DNA from: an uncultured Pirellulaceae bacterium
GTDB lineage: Bacteria > Planctomycetota > Planctomycetia > Pirellulales > Pirellulaceae
Direction: 5' to 3'
Length of the DNA stretch: 34,269 nucleotides
Assembly: GCA_938036435.1 (NCBI GenBank)
Contig: CALHPU010000068.1
Coordinates: forward strand, 1-34,269
Shown: piece by piece, positions 24,210 through 32,595 of the stretch
Numbering within the stretch: position 1 is the stretch's first letter
How the letters are laid out: each line of letters starts with the position of its first letter
The notes under the pieces: generated by a model
What the model was told of the DNA's origin: nothing
Database searches by the model: none
The model's input: the letters and a program-made list of their open reading frames with translations, nothing else
Position numbers and translations under genes: made by a program

Positions 24210-25346
24210 ATGTTAACCCGTAAAACGCATCATGAATTACTTCTACGCGGCGCACGTACGATCGCAATGTTGATCATCGGTCTCGGACTATTATTAGGCG
24301 CGGGCTGCAAAAGTGTCGACCAACAGCAACCGCTAGACTTTTCCTTGCCGGGTGTCGAGATGAATGAGGGCGCTGTCGCGCTCCAAGTGGCTGTCGTTCA
24401 GGTTGACGATGATCAAGAGGAATTCTTAGACGAGTTTTGGGCTCGGCTAGACGAGATGAAATTGGGACTAATCCAACGACAGATCGCCGACGCAAACGGA
24501 CTGCGCTATGCCGTCATGTCACCGCAATGCCCCGCCATCCTCGACGAACTGCTGGAACGCCGCGAGCTAGATACCTCCGGGCTCACTGACATCCAAAAAC
24601 AAATGGCGTCTCAAGGACTACTTGAATCTCCGTCGCGCCTGCTCCATCACCAGCGCATCGAAAATGACACCGGCGAGGAATTTGAGATCCCTGTATCAGA
24701 CTACTTTCAACAGAAAGACTGGTCCATAGTCAACAAGTACGGCTCAGTCGACACCGGTAGTGGCGAACTGGTAAAGGCGTTCATTCAGATGTCCACGTTT
24801 CCTCAAGGCGACGGTTCGGTCAGGTTAGTCGTCGAACCCGAGATCCACCATGGTCGACCGCAACAGCGCTACGACGTTTCCCAACGGACGTTTCTGTTTT
24901 CCGAAAGCCAAATTGAGTCGCGCATTGATCCCTTAAAGTTCTTCATTGACTTACAACCCGGCGAGGCGCTGATCATCGCTCCGACGACCCAGACGTTATC
25001 CGACACCGAGCAAAAGGGCGACAACCTGACTTCCGAGAGTCTCGCGCAGAACATCGGAGACCTGTTCTTTGTCCAGACAACAATCGCCAGCGCACAGGTA
25101 GTGCCAACACAGCAGAATCAACAAAACCAGTTGATTAAATCGGCATTTGAGGAACTCGATAAGCAGTTTGGTGAATCCCCTGATGGTCAATTCGAAGAAG
25201 AACCTGCGGCGATCACTCGGGCTCCTCAACCTCAAGTGAAACCGCTTTGCCGGTTTTTGATGGTCAGATTGATCCACTCTCACGCCGACGACTTGTTCGA
25301 TCGCTCATCTTCGGCTGAACGTCTTACGACGATCAATCTCCAATAG
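24210..25346 (+). CDS. Lipoprotein of unknown function
   Basis: A 378-residue protein with a basic N-terminus, a hydrophobic stretch (MLIIGLGLLLG) and lipobox Gly-Ala-Gly-Cys33, so it should be lipid-anchored. The mature part starts with polar residues and has an acidic helical section (QVDDDQEEFLDEFWARLDEM). A central beta-rich region (about 185-280) includes RLVVEPEIHHGRPQQRYDVS and PGEALIIAPTTQT, reminiscent of the periplasmic part of secretin-like or pilus-assembly proteins in layout only. The C-terminal part is Gln-rich with a conserved-looking CRFLMVRLIHS. I do not recognise a family. The dGTPase gene follows after 81 bases and has its own ribosome binding site. Confidence 0.8.
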   Translation: MLTRKTHHELLLRGARTIAMLIIGLGLLLGAGCKSVDQQQPLDFSLPGVEMNEGAVALQVAVVQVDDDQEEFLDEFWARLDEMKLGLIQRQIADANGLRYAVMSPQCPAILDELLERRELDTSGLTDIQKQMASQGLLESPSRLLHHQRIENDTGEEFEIPVSDYFQQKDWSIVNKYGSVDTGSGELVKAFIQMSTFPQGDGSVRLVVEPEIHHGRPQQRYDVSQRTFLFSESQIESRIDPLKFFIDLQPGEALIIAPTTQTLSDTEQKGDNLTSESLAQNIGDLFFVQTTIASAQVVPTQQNQQNQLIKSAFEELDKQFGESPDGQFEEEPAAITRAPQPQVKPLCRFLMVRLIHSHADDLFDRSSSAERLTTINLQ

Positions 25347-25416
25347 GCGATAATCAGCAAAGTCGGGCAATCTAAAAACGGTTACAATCACAGATTAAGC
25401 AAGTTATTACTTTACT

Positions 25417-25421
25417 AGGAG
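25417..25421 (+). promoter_or_regulatory. Ribosome binding site fixing a TTG start
   Basis: AGGAG six bases before TTG at 25428-25430, ideal spacing. The next in-frame Met is further inside the protein, so TTG is the start of the dGTPase-like gene. Confidence 0.8.
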
Positions 25422-25427
25422 ACAAAA

Positions 25428-26549
25428 TTGGCGACCGAATCATTGACATGGGTCGATCAGCGCGAGCAACTGTTGTTGGCACCCTATGCGATGTTCAGCA
25501 ATCAGTCGCGCGGGCGCGTTCATCCGGAAACCGAGCACCCTTACCGCGGACCGTTTCAACGCGACCGAGACCGAATCCTGCACAGCTCGGCCTATCGCAG
25601 GCTCAGCGGAAAGATGCAGGTCTTCACCGGCGAGATGGGTGATTACCATCGCACTCGACTGACCCATACGCAAGAAGTTGCCACCGTCGCGCGTACGATC
25701 GGTCGCGCGTTGGGATTGAATGAGGATTTGATCGAAGCTCTAGCACTGATGCACGACATCGGACATCCACCCTACGGGCATGCCGGAGAAGATGCGCTCA
25801 ACGAGTGTGCGGCAGATTTCGGTGGATTCTCACACAACCAGTTTGCACTAACGATCGCCACCGAGCTTGAGTTTCGCTACAACGAATTCTCAGGGTTGAA
25901 TCTGACTCATGAAGTGTTGGCGGGGCAAACGTGTCGAATCGACAAACAGAAATCCGGCCAGCGTCCGCTGCTGGAGGTACAGTTGGTCGACGCCGCTGAC
26001 AGTACGACATACGACGCTCACGATACCGATGACGCGATTAAGCTTGGCCTCGTGACGCTTGAAGAAATGGAATCACTTGAGTTGGTGAGGGAAAGCATTG
26101 CTCACGTACGTCAGCACTACACAGCGCTCAATGAGGAGCTGATGCGAAAGGCGTTGGTGCACCGGCTGATTGAGCGTCAGGTGACGTCGTTGATCGCTAA
26201 CTGCGGTAAGGAGTTTCAGGCTCGCGATTTTTCGAGCTATGAGGATGCCATGAACAGCGATTTTGTGCTTGGCCACGATGCTGAGTTGAACCAGCAGAAG
26301 CAGGAACTCGAACGTTTCCTCTACGCACGCGTGTACCGCCACCCGAACCTAGTAACCGTCCGGCAACAGGCCCAGCAGCGACTCAAGGAGATGTTCCAGC
26401 GGTACTGCGATGCTCCTGAACTTTTTCCAAGAAAATATCAAGATCGTGCAGAAAAAATCGGAGTTCCTCGAATGGCGATCGAATACATTGCTGGAATGAC
26501 TGATCGTTTCTGCGAAGATGTACACAGCGCGATCGTCTCACAGCCGTAA
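25428..26549 (+). CDS. dgt: dGTP triphosphohydrolase-like HD protein
   Basis: A 373-residue HD-domain phosphohydrolase of the dGTPase family, which converts dNTPs (classically dGTP) to nucleoside plus triphosphate and so affects dNTP pools. Visible features are RSSAYRRLSGKMQVF (about 52-66), the first metal ligand in RLTHTQEVA (His80), and the paired His109-Asp110 in ALMHDIGHPPYGHAGEDAL. A later Asp follows in VDAADSTTYDAHDTDDA, where most relatives have DDIAYA. The length fits the shorter type-2 dGTPase-like proteins, which are not all dGTP specific. It starts at TTG with a perfectly placed AGGAG. The upstream lipoprotein and downstream PIN-TRAM gene are on the same strand but look functionally unrelated. 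Housekeeping role likely. Confidence 0.93.
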   Translation: MATESLTWVDQREQLLLAPYAMFSNQSRGRVHPETEHPYRGPFQRDRDRILHSSAYRRLSGKMQVFTGEMGDYHRTRLTHTQEVATVARTIGRALGLNEDLIEALALMHDIGHPPYGHAGEDALNECAADFGGFSHNQFALTIATELEFRYNEFSGLNLTHEVLAGQTCRIDKQKSGQRPLLEVQLVDAADSTTYDAHDTDDAIKLGLVTLEEMESLELVRESIAHVRQHYTALNEELMRKALVHRLIERQVTSLIANCGKEFQARDFSSYEDAMNSDFVLGHDAELNQQKQELERFLYARVYRHPNLVTVRQQAQQRLKEMFQRYCDAPELFPRKYQDRAEKIGVPRMAIEYIAGMTDRFCEDVHSAIVSQP

Positions 26550-26826
26550 AAAGACAAGAGTTTTTTGATCGGCGACAACGCAACTGGCACACTCACTACT
26601 ATAGAATTGTTGGTGGAACACGACGCTTTAGACGGTGTACGAATTGGCGGTGGCACCTAGGTGACTTGCAATTGGTCCTCTATGGCCAAAATAGGCTTTC
26701 CACCTACGCGGCAGAGATTTAGAATGGTGATTTGGCGGCGAGCCAGATACCAATACCTTCGTTGGGACAGTATAGAAGAACCCAATCCCCTGATCTGGCT
26801 CCGGCCATTTTGATTCGAGTAAAATA

Positions 26827-27879
26827 ATGGCTCTCTGGATTTTAAGAGCGTGTTTTCTGCTGGTCGCTATCGGCCTTGGCGTCTCCTTCAATACGTCACT
26901 AGCACTCAACGCAGATGCCGAGGGAGCTTCGCGTTGGCTGGTGTGGACTGTCTTTGCAATTTTTGTGGTCGGTGCAATTGCCACTATTGTGGCCGACATA
27001 TCGATCAAGAATAAACGCATCGACTTGATTTCCAGCGTGTATTTTGGATTGATCGTGGGCTTCTTTCTGACCTACATCGTCAGCACTGCTTTGACGCCGC
27101 TGTTTGGCATTTTCAACCACAATTCTGTTCTTGAGGGAGCTACGCCCGAGCAAGTGAAAGCATGGGTCGTTTCTTTCTTAGGCGCGGCGATCTGTTACTC
27201 CTGCGTCAGTCTGCTGTGGCAAACCAAAGACGATTTTCGTTTTGTGATCCCCTACGTTGAATTCAGCAAGGATGTTAAAGGGCTCAAGCCTTACGTGCTG
27301 GACACTAGCGTGGTGATCGATGGTCGCATTGCTGACATCATCGACACCGGCATCATCGACAACCCTTTGGTCATGCCTCGATTTATCTTGGCTGAACTTC
27401 AAGGCATTGCAGACAGCGGCGATAAAATGCGTCGCGCCAAAGGTCGCCGCGGGCTAGATGTGCTGGACAAAATGCGCAACAACGATCAAATCGATCTGAA
27501 AGTCTATGACCGTGAACTTCCCGAAATGCTGGGGCAACCGGTTGATATGAAATTGCTGATGCTGGCGCGACACCTTGAGGGAAAAGTTGTCACTGGCGAT
27601 TTCAATCTAAACAAGGTTGCCAAGCTACAAAACGTGCCGGTAATCAATTTGAATGAGATCGCTAATTCTCTCAAACCGGTCTTCCTGCCCGGTGAGCAGA
27701 TCCGCATCCGCATCGTGAAGGCCGGCGAGGGAGCAAATCAGGGCGTGGGCTATTTGGATGACGGGACCATGATCGTTGTCGAGGATGGCAAAAACCAGAT
27801 CGGCAAAGAAGTCGAGGTCACGGTGACTAGTATGCTGCAGACAAACGCCGGCCGAATGATATTCGGAAAATTCGGGTAG
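26827..27879 (+). CDS. PIN-TRAM domain integral membrane protein (YacL-like)
   Basis: A 350-residue protein. Four membrane helices are at about 5-25, 38-58, 68-90 and 113-131. A PIN nuclease domain follows, with acidic site residues Asp159 and Asp165 (VLDTSVVIDGRIADI), Glu190 (ILAELQGIAD), Asp240 (VDMKLLMLA) and Asp258 (VTGDFNLNKVA), so the catalytic set appears intact. The C-terminal TRAM domain (about 285-350, PGEQIRIRIVKAGEGANQGV onward) should bind RNA. This is the layout of Bacillus YacL and relatives, membrane-bound PIN-TRAM proteins of poorly known function, probably in RNA metabolism. The gene stands alone: 277 bases separate it from dgt and no antitoxin-like gene is adjacent, arguing against a VapC-type toxin. 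Confidence 0.93.
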   Translation: MALWILRACFLLVAIGLGVSFNTSLALNADAEGASRWLVWTVFAIFVVGAIATIVADISIKNKRIDLISSVYFGLIVGFFLTYIVSTALTPLFGIFNHNSVLEGATPEQVKAWVVSFLGAAICYSCVSLLWQTKDDFRFVIPYVEFSKDVKGLKPYVLDTSVVIDGRIADIIDTGIIDNPLVMPRFILAELQGIADSGDKMRRAKGRRGLDVLDKMRNNDQIDLKVYDRELPEMLGQPVDMKLLMLARHLEGKVVTGDFNLNKVAKLQNVPVINLNEIANSLKPVFLPGEQIRIRIVKAGEGANQGVGYLDDGTMIVVEDGKNQIGKEVEVTVTSMLQTNAGRMIFGKFG

Positions 27880-28003
27880 AAATTTCGTGCCAGCTTTTGG
27901 CTGGTTTAAGAGAGAACCGTAGTATTTGCAGCAGTTGCTCAATTTTTTTGACAAAATTTCAGCAACCTGCTTGCCTGAGTAGAAAAAATAACCTTTCTTT
28001 CAG

Positions 28004-30691
28004 GTGATTCTCAGTCATGGCCACTGGGCACGTTTCCTCTCTGTTCTTCTCTGGATGCCAATGCAGCCTGCTTTCTCTCGCCGCCGCTCCGCTGGTCCAA
28101 AACTCACATTTGAAAATCTTGAAGATCGTAAGCTTCTTGCCGCTCTCGATATCCTAGCCGCGGGAACTTCTGGCACCGAACAAATCAACTTGTACGTTGA
28201 TAATCAGGTCGTCGCGACGTTTGACGATTTAGGCACCGGGGCCTACGCCAACCGATTCAATACGCTCAGCTACCAATCCGATGAGCCCATCTCTGCCGGT
28301 GATGTGCGTATCGAATTTGTTAACGACGCTTACACTCCCGTTTATCGCGATGTGCAAATCGATGCGATCGTAATCGACGGACAGCGTTTCGAGGCCGAAT
28401 CACCGGACGTCTATTCAACCGGCACTTGGAAACGCGCTGACGGCGTCGTTGCGGGCTTCCGCGAAAGCGAGTTCTTGCAAGTAAACGGTTACTTTCAATT
28501 TGCAGATCCGATCGCAGCAACACTAAATTCGCCAGATGTTTATCATCGCAGTTTCGACCCCAACGTGGGAACCATACTGACTGCGTTTTCCGACAGCGAC
28601 CCTCAGAATCCGCAAGATCCGTGGGATATCCTAACCAGTTGGAAATCAGCCATCGACGAGCTTGAATCCATCGGTGTCGATGAAGTAACGTTCGCCGTCT
28701 TTCGCAGGGCTCAAGGTGGCTATCTGGTGGGAGGTCCTACCATCGCAACCGTCACATCGGCCGTCGAATATGCCAATGAAAAAGGCTTTTCGGTTACGAT
28801 GCTGCCGCTGTTCGAAACCGAAGGCGGATGGCGTGGAGATTACGATCCTAGCGGAGCCGAACGTACTGTCTTTCGCAACGAGTATACGCAATTGATCTCT
28901 GATCTCGCCCATATTGAAGGCATCGACCGGTTCAGTGTCGTTTCAGAACTCAACGCGATGGTCAACAACACAAACAATCACGCTTGGATTCAAAGTCTAG
29001 TTTCGGTTGTCGAATCGGCCTTTGATTCCGCTGGAAACACCGGCGGCAGAATTGGCGCTACTGCAAATTTTGATGCTTACGACAATTGGCAACATACTCA
29101 ATTGCTGACGAATTCTGGATTGGACTACGTTGGACTAAGTGCTTACTACAGCGTGCTTGATCGCGCCGATGCCAACTTGGTCGCGGGTATTGGCGAAGTC
29201 TCGGACTCCACCTATGAGAAACTGGTCGACAACTGGACAGGCCAACTCGATCGCCTGAGCGCTTTTGGATCTGAGAACGGACTTTCGGTAGTCATTCAAG
29301 AATTTGGGGCCGTTCAAAGAAACTATGCAGCAGTGGCACCGTTTGCAGTCACGCCCGGCAACTGGGTCGATGCAGGTTCACCCTATCAATACTCGTCCGA
29401 TCCCCAAGAGCAGGCTGCTCTGTACGAGAGTCTGATCGAGGCGCTTGACGGTCGCGCTGAAGAATTTGAGTCGGTCGTATTTTGGACTTGGGAACACGGA
29501 GCCAGTCGTGGCACGCGCAGTTACGTTGGCGCTCCAGCCGGCACGCCTCAGTACATCGAAGCTTTCGCGATCTGGCCAACGGACGGCGGCGCTGGCCAGT
29601 ACTTGACCAATTTCCTTTCCACTAGTGTCAATGGTCCGATCTCGACGGTCGGGATTGAACTCTTGGGCACCGAAGCCAACGATACCCTCCGAGGTGAGCA
29701 GCTGGACGACCTGCTGGAAGGCTTTGGGGGAGATGACATTCTCTTCGGCGACGCTGGCGACGACGAATTGCATGGCGGCGGTGGAAACGATCAGATCACA
29801 GGGGGAGAAGGCAACGACCGAATTTTTGGCGGCTCCTATCGTGATACGATTTGGGGCAATGAAGGCAACGACACCATCGACGCCGGTTCTGGCTTCGACG
29901 AGGTGTTTGGCGGTCAGGGTGATGACACCATCTATGGGCATTGGGGACAAGATAGGCTTGATGGTGGCGAAGGTAACGACCGAATCGACGGCGGTGTTAG
30001 CGACGACCTGATCTATGGTCAATCAGGCAGCGACATCCTCGACGGCGGAGACGGCAACGACACCATTTACGGTGGATCGGAACAGGATACGATCTCTGGT
30101 GGTGACGGAAACGATACGATTCACGCTGGAACATACGCGGACAACGTCCACGGCGATGCCGGCGACGACACCATCTGGGCCAGCTCTGGTTGGGATGTCG
30201 TTTGGGGCGGTCGAGGCGCTGACCAAATCCACGGCCAGTGGGGCAACGACACGCTTCATGGCGGAAGTGGCGACGATGTTCTTAACGGCGGGGTTGGCGA
30301 TGACGTTCTTAACGGCGGTGAAGGATACGACCGGGCATTGTTCTCCGGTAGTCGAGAAGACTACACCATTACGCGGATCGAAAACGGAAGTTATGAGGTC
30401 GCTGGCGTCGACGGCGTCGATACCCTCACCGCGATCGAAACGCTTGAGTTTGAAGACGGCGAAATACAGCTGAAAGCTCCACCGACCGTTGTGGCTCAAC
30501 GCAATTTACGTTCTGCAAAGAATCCAGATTCCTCTTCTAATCCGGTTGATGGATCGGAAAGCACAGCAATGCCTGACCTCTTTGGATCAGAAAGTGATTT
30601 CGAATCCGATGAAGAAAAGGACCATTCACGCTCAGTAAGTGTCGGCCTAGATGAAACCGACGACTTTTTTGCATCGCTTGCAATCGGCTAA
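28004..30691 (+). CDS. Secreted glycoside-hydrolase-like protein with RTX repeats
   Basis: 895 residues from GTG 28004; ATG at 28055 or 28061 are alternatives. The N-terminus has an unusual leader and the planctomycete-type motif LEDRKLLA (about 39-46). About residues 47-165 resemble a calcium-dependent xylan-binding module of the CBM36/60 kind (IDAIVIDGQRFEAESPDVYS). About 170-545 look like a clan GH-A (beta/alpha)8 glycoside hydrolase: Glu315 in VVSELNAM is a likely acid/base and Glu433 in VVIQEFGAV a likely nucleophile. About 555-780 hold over 20 nine-residue RTX units (GGxGxDxL/I), which bind calcium and typically mark type I secreted proteins. A Ser/Asp/Glu-rich tail ends it. The exact GH family is uncertain. 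An esterase gene follows, as in plant- or algal-polysaccharide loci. Confidence 0.85.
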   Translation: MILSHGHWARFLSVLLWMPMQPAFSRRRSAGPKLTFENLEDRKLLAALDILAAGTSGTEQINLYVDNQVVATFDDLGTGAYANRFNTLSYQSDEPISAGDVRIEFVNDAYTPVYRDVQIDAIVIDGQRFEAESPDVYSTGTWKRADGVVAGFRESEFLQVNGYFQFADPIAATLNSPDVYHRSFDPNVGTILTAFSDSDPQNPQDPWDILTSWKSAIDELESIGVDEVTFAVFRRAQGGYLVGGPTIATVTSAVEYANEKGFSVTMLPLFETEGGWRGDYDPSGAERTVFRNEYTQLISDLAHIEGIDRFSVVSELNAMVNNTNNHAWIQSLVSVVESAFDSAGNTGGRIGATANFDAYDNWQHTQLLTNSGLDYVGLSAYYSVLDRADANLVAGIGEVSDSTYEKLVDNWTGQLDRLSAFGSENGLSVVIQEFGAVQRNYAAVAPFAVTPGNWVDAGSPYQYSSDPQEQAALYESLIEALDGRAEEFESVVFWTWEHGASRGTRSYVGAPAGTPQYIEAFAIWPTDGGAGQYLTNFLSTSVNGPISTVGIELLGTEANDTLRGEQLDDLLEGFGGDDILFGDAGDDELHGGGGNDQITGGEGNDRIFGGSYRDTIWGNEGNDTIDAGSGFDEVFGGQGDDTIYGHWGQDRLDGGEGNDRIDGGVSDDLIYGQSGSDILDGGDGNDTIYGGSEQDTISGGDGNDTIHAGTYADNVHGDAGDDTIWASSGWDVVWGGRGADQIHGQWGNDTLHGGSGDDVLNGGVGDDVLNGGEGYDRALFSGSREDYTITRIENGSYEVAGVDGVDTLTAIETLEFEDGEIQLKAPPTVVAQRNLRSAKNPDSSSNPVDGSESTAMPDLFGSESDFESDEEKDHSRSVSVGLDETDDFFASLAIG

Positions 30692-30782
30692 GTGTGAGAT
30701 CTATACTGCTTGTACGTTTGGCTTGCTGCGATAAAAGACGTTGTGGCTGATCGATTGCACAAACTTCTCAAGCAGGTCAGAT

Positions 30783-31772
30783 ATGAGTATTGCTGCGTCA
30801 AATTACGCTTGGCCAAACTGTTGTTGGGTAACGCAGTTAAAACAAATCGTCCTGGTCGTCGCCATCGCAACGTTGGGTACTAGCCAAATCGCGGTGGCTC
30901 AACTGCATCCGGAAGTGAAACTCTGGCCCAATGGACTGCCTAATGGGGCTGTCGCGTTTGATGCCGACAAAGCAAAAGAGCTTAGCGAAGCATCCAAGGT
31001 CCACCCCAAAGGGCATATTCTGTTTGTTGATACACCGACGCTGACGGTGTACCGAGCATCAGAGGAATCTGCCAACCGAAGCGCTGTCGTGATCTGCCCC
31101 GGCGGCGGTTATAACGTGCTTGCTTGGCAACACGAGGGTGTTGAAATCGCGGAGTGGTTTAATTCCATCGGTGTAACAGCCTTTATTCTCAAGTACAGGG
31201 TACCACGCCGCATTCCAGACAATATTCATTGGGAACCGATGCAAGATGTTCAGCGCGCCATTCGGTTGGTCCGACACGAAGCGGAAACGCATGAAATCGA
31301 TGCGAACCGAATTGGTGTGTTAGGATTCTCCGCAGGTGGTCACCTAGCGATCATGTCCGGGGTTCACTACGAAACCAAATGTTATGAACCAACTGATGTA
31401 ATCGATAAAGTAAGTGCACGTCCTGATTTTGTCTGCCCCATCTACGCAGCCTATTTGGCGGACGGCTACAAGGACGATGTACCCGATTTGGGGGCCTTGG
31501 TCACCGTTACCGAAAAGACGCCACCGATGTTTTTGGCGGTCACTTGGGGCGACAAAATGCGAGGGGCTCAATCAGCGCTGCTGTTATCAAGACTCAAAGC
31601 ACACAATGTTCCGGCTGAATTGCACGTCTATCAGAACGGCGGGCATGGCTACGGAATCCGTAAAAGTGAGCTTCCTGTATCCAAATGGCATCATCACCTA
31701 GCCAGTTGGCTGAAGTTTAACAAATACTTCGAGGCTGGAGACAAGGAAAAAGCGAACGAGGCGACTAAGTGA
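30783..31772 (+). CDS. Secreted alpha/beta-hydrolase, esterase-like
   Basis: About 329 residues from ATG 30783. The open frame reaches back to 30741, but the shorter form has a better signal peptide (basic start, then QIVLVVAIATLGTSQIAVAQ). The family is the BD-FAE/acetyl-xylan-esterase-like group. VVICPGGGYNVLAWQHEG contains the oxyanion-hole HGGG-like element, here PGGGY. GFSAGGHLA carries the nucleophile Ser (residue 183 from this start), and GGHGYGI near the C-terminus the catalytic His. It probably removes acyl groups from polysaccharide side chains. The neighbour 91 bases upstream encodes a putative xylan- or mannan-type glycoside hydrolase, and both are predicted to be secreted, which supports joint action on a hemicellulose-like substrate. 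Confidence 0.88.
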   Translation: MSIAASNYAWPNCCWVTQLKQIVLVVAIATLGTSQIAVAQLHPEVKLWPNGLPNGAVAFDADKAKELSEASKVHPKGHILFVDTPTLTVYRASEESANRSAVVICPGGGYNVLAWQHEGVEIAEWFNSIGVTAFILKYRVPRRIPDNIHWEPMQDVQRAIRLVRHEAETHEIDANRIGVLGFSAGGHLAIMSGVHYETKCYEPTDVIDKVSARPDFVCPIYAAYLADGYKDDVPDLGALVTVTEKTPPMFLAVTWGDKMRGAQSALLLSRLKAHNVPAELHVYQNGGHGYGIRKSELPVSKWHHHLASWLKFNKYFEAGDKEKANEATK

Positions 31773-32391
31773 CCGTCGCCCTTAGTGCTCCGCCGAGATT
31801 AGCTGCAAAAAAAGCAAGTAGTAATCTGTGCCATGGGTTATCGCCGCCGCAATCTTTTCGTAGCCCGAACAACCGAATTTTAAAAAACCAAATTCAAGTG
31901 ATCTTTTTCCATTTTGGCTCAATTTCTTGGCCGACCGCTGTTTGAGATGTAGGTTTGTTGTGTAAGGGCCGCACGACGAAAAAGACGATTGCTCAACCAC
32001 AACTATTCGTTAAAACGCAGCAACAGTTCTTGATCGGGTCCACACCTTTGGCAATGAGATTCACTTAACCCGAACGAGGTAGCAAGCATGAAATCTTCCT
32101 CTTTTGTTGGCCACTTGAAATCAGTTTTGGATTTTTGGTAGCCAAAGTTAATCGGGCAATTGGTAGTAACAGAAGGCATCTTTAAACCGTCAACCTTGAA
32201 CGTCCTTTTGGAGTCTGGGACACCCTCAAAAGGTTTCGGTCCTGCCGTTGGGCAAAGCCATCCTCCTTACCAACTGCCCTGATCAGTGAACGTTTCCATC
32301 CCAGTCGGGACGGATCTTCCGGAGCACGATTTGCACCGCAAGACCGACAGGATTGGAAAAGGATGTGTCATGGAATGTTGTCATCACTCCG
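31773..32391. other. Long gene-free stretch ending in a terminator
   Basis: About 620 bases with no convincing protein gene on either strand. Frames at 31782-32000 (minus) and 32286-32492 (plus) lack a ribosome binding site and family features, and the second runs through the terminator. Visible structure: ccttttggag at 32204-32213 pairs with ctcaaaagg at 32225-32233, and cggatcttccg near 32311 can fold back. Since a strong terminator follows, an untranslated RNA is possible. Confidence 0.4.
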
Positions 32392-32430
32392 ACACCGACA
32401 CCGATGCAGATCGGGGTCGGTGTTTTTTTT
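32392..32430 (+). terminator. Strong intrinsic terminator without an obvious gene
   Basis: ACACCGACACCGAT (32392-32405), loop GCAG, ATCGGGGTCGGTGT (32410-32423), then an unbroken run of T to 32430. The stem has 14 pairs with a single A-G mismatch. This is the best rho-independent terminator in the window. The nearest plus-strand stop codon is at 31772, 620 bases upstream. Confidence 0.88.
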
Positions 32431-32481
32431 CACTTTCTCTTTGGCATCGCGAACAAATTGGCAGCAAATCGAGGCTGTCGT

Positions 32482-32509
32482 TTTACATGTGACATGGGGC
32501 GGCTATAAT
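32482..32509 (+). promoter_or_regulatory. Sigma70-type promoter for the final gene
   Basis: TTTACA (32482-32487, 5 of 6 to consensus), a spacer of 16, and a perfect TATAAT (32504-32509). The predicted leader to the ATG at 32596 is about 80 bases. The terminator 50 bases upstream insulates it. Confidence 0.65.
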
Positions 32510-32595
32510 ATTAAATGGTCGCACTCCATGCTCTTGCTGGGCTCCACACTTTAGAGCATTCGCAGCATCTCCCACCTCATGTCGAAGATTGACTC

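Noticed and set aside
26827-27879. VapC-type toxin of a toxin-antitoxin pair (PIN domain)
   Set aside because: Four membrane helices and a TRAM domain identify the YacL-like group, and no small antitoxin gene is adjacent.
27947-27976. Perfect TTGACA at 27948 as a promoter for the RTX protein gene
   Set aside because: No acceptable -10 box lies 16-19 bases downstream; the match alone in a T-rich stretch is weak.
29378-30022. 214-codon open frame on the minus strand
   Set aside because: It is antisense to the RTX repeats and its apparent repetition (Val/Ala/Ile-rich) is only the complement of those units.
31782-32000. 72-codon minus-strand frame as a small gene
   Set aside because: No ribosome binding site, no hydrophobic or motif signature, and atypical composition.
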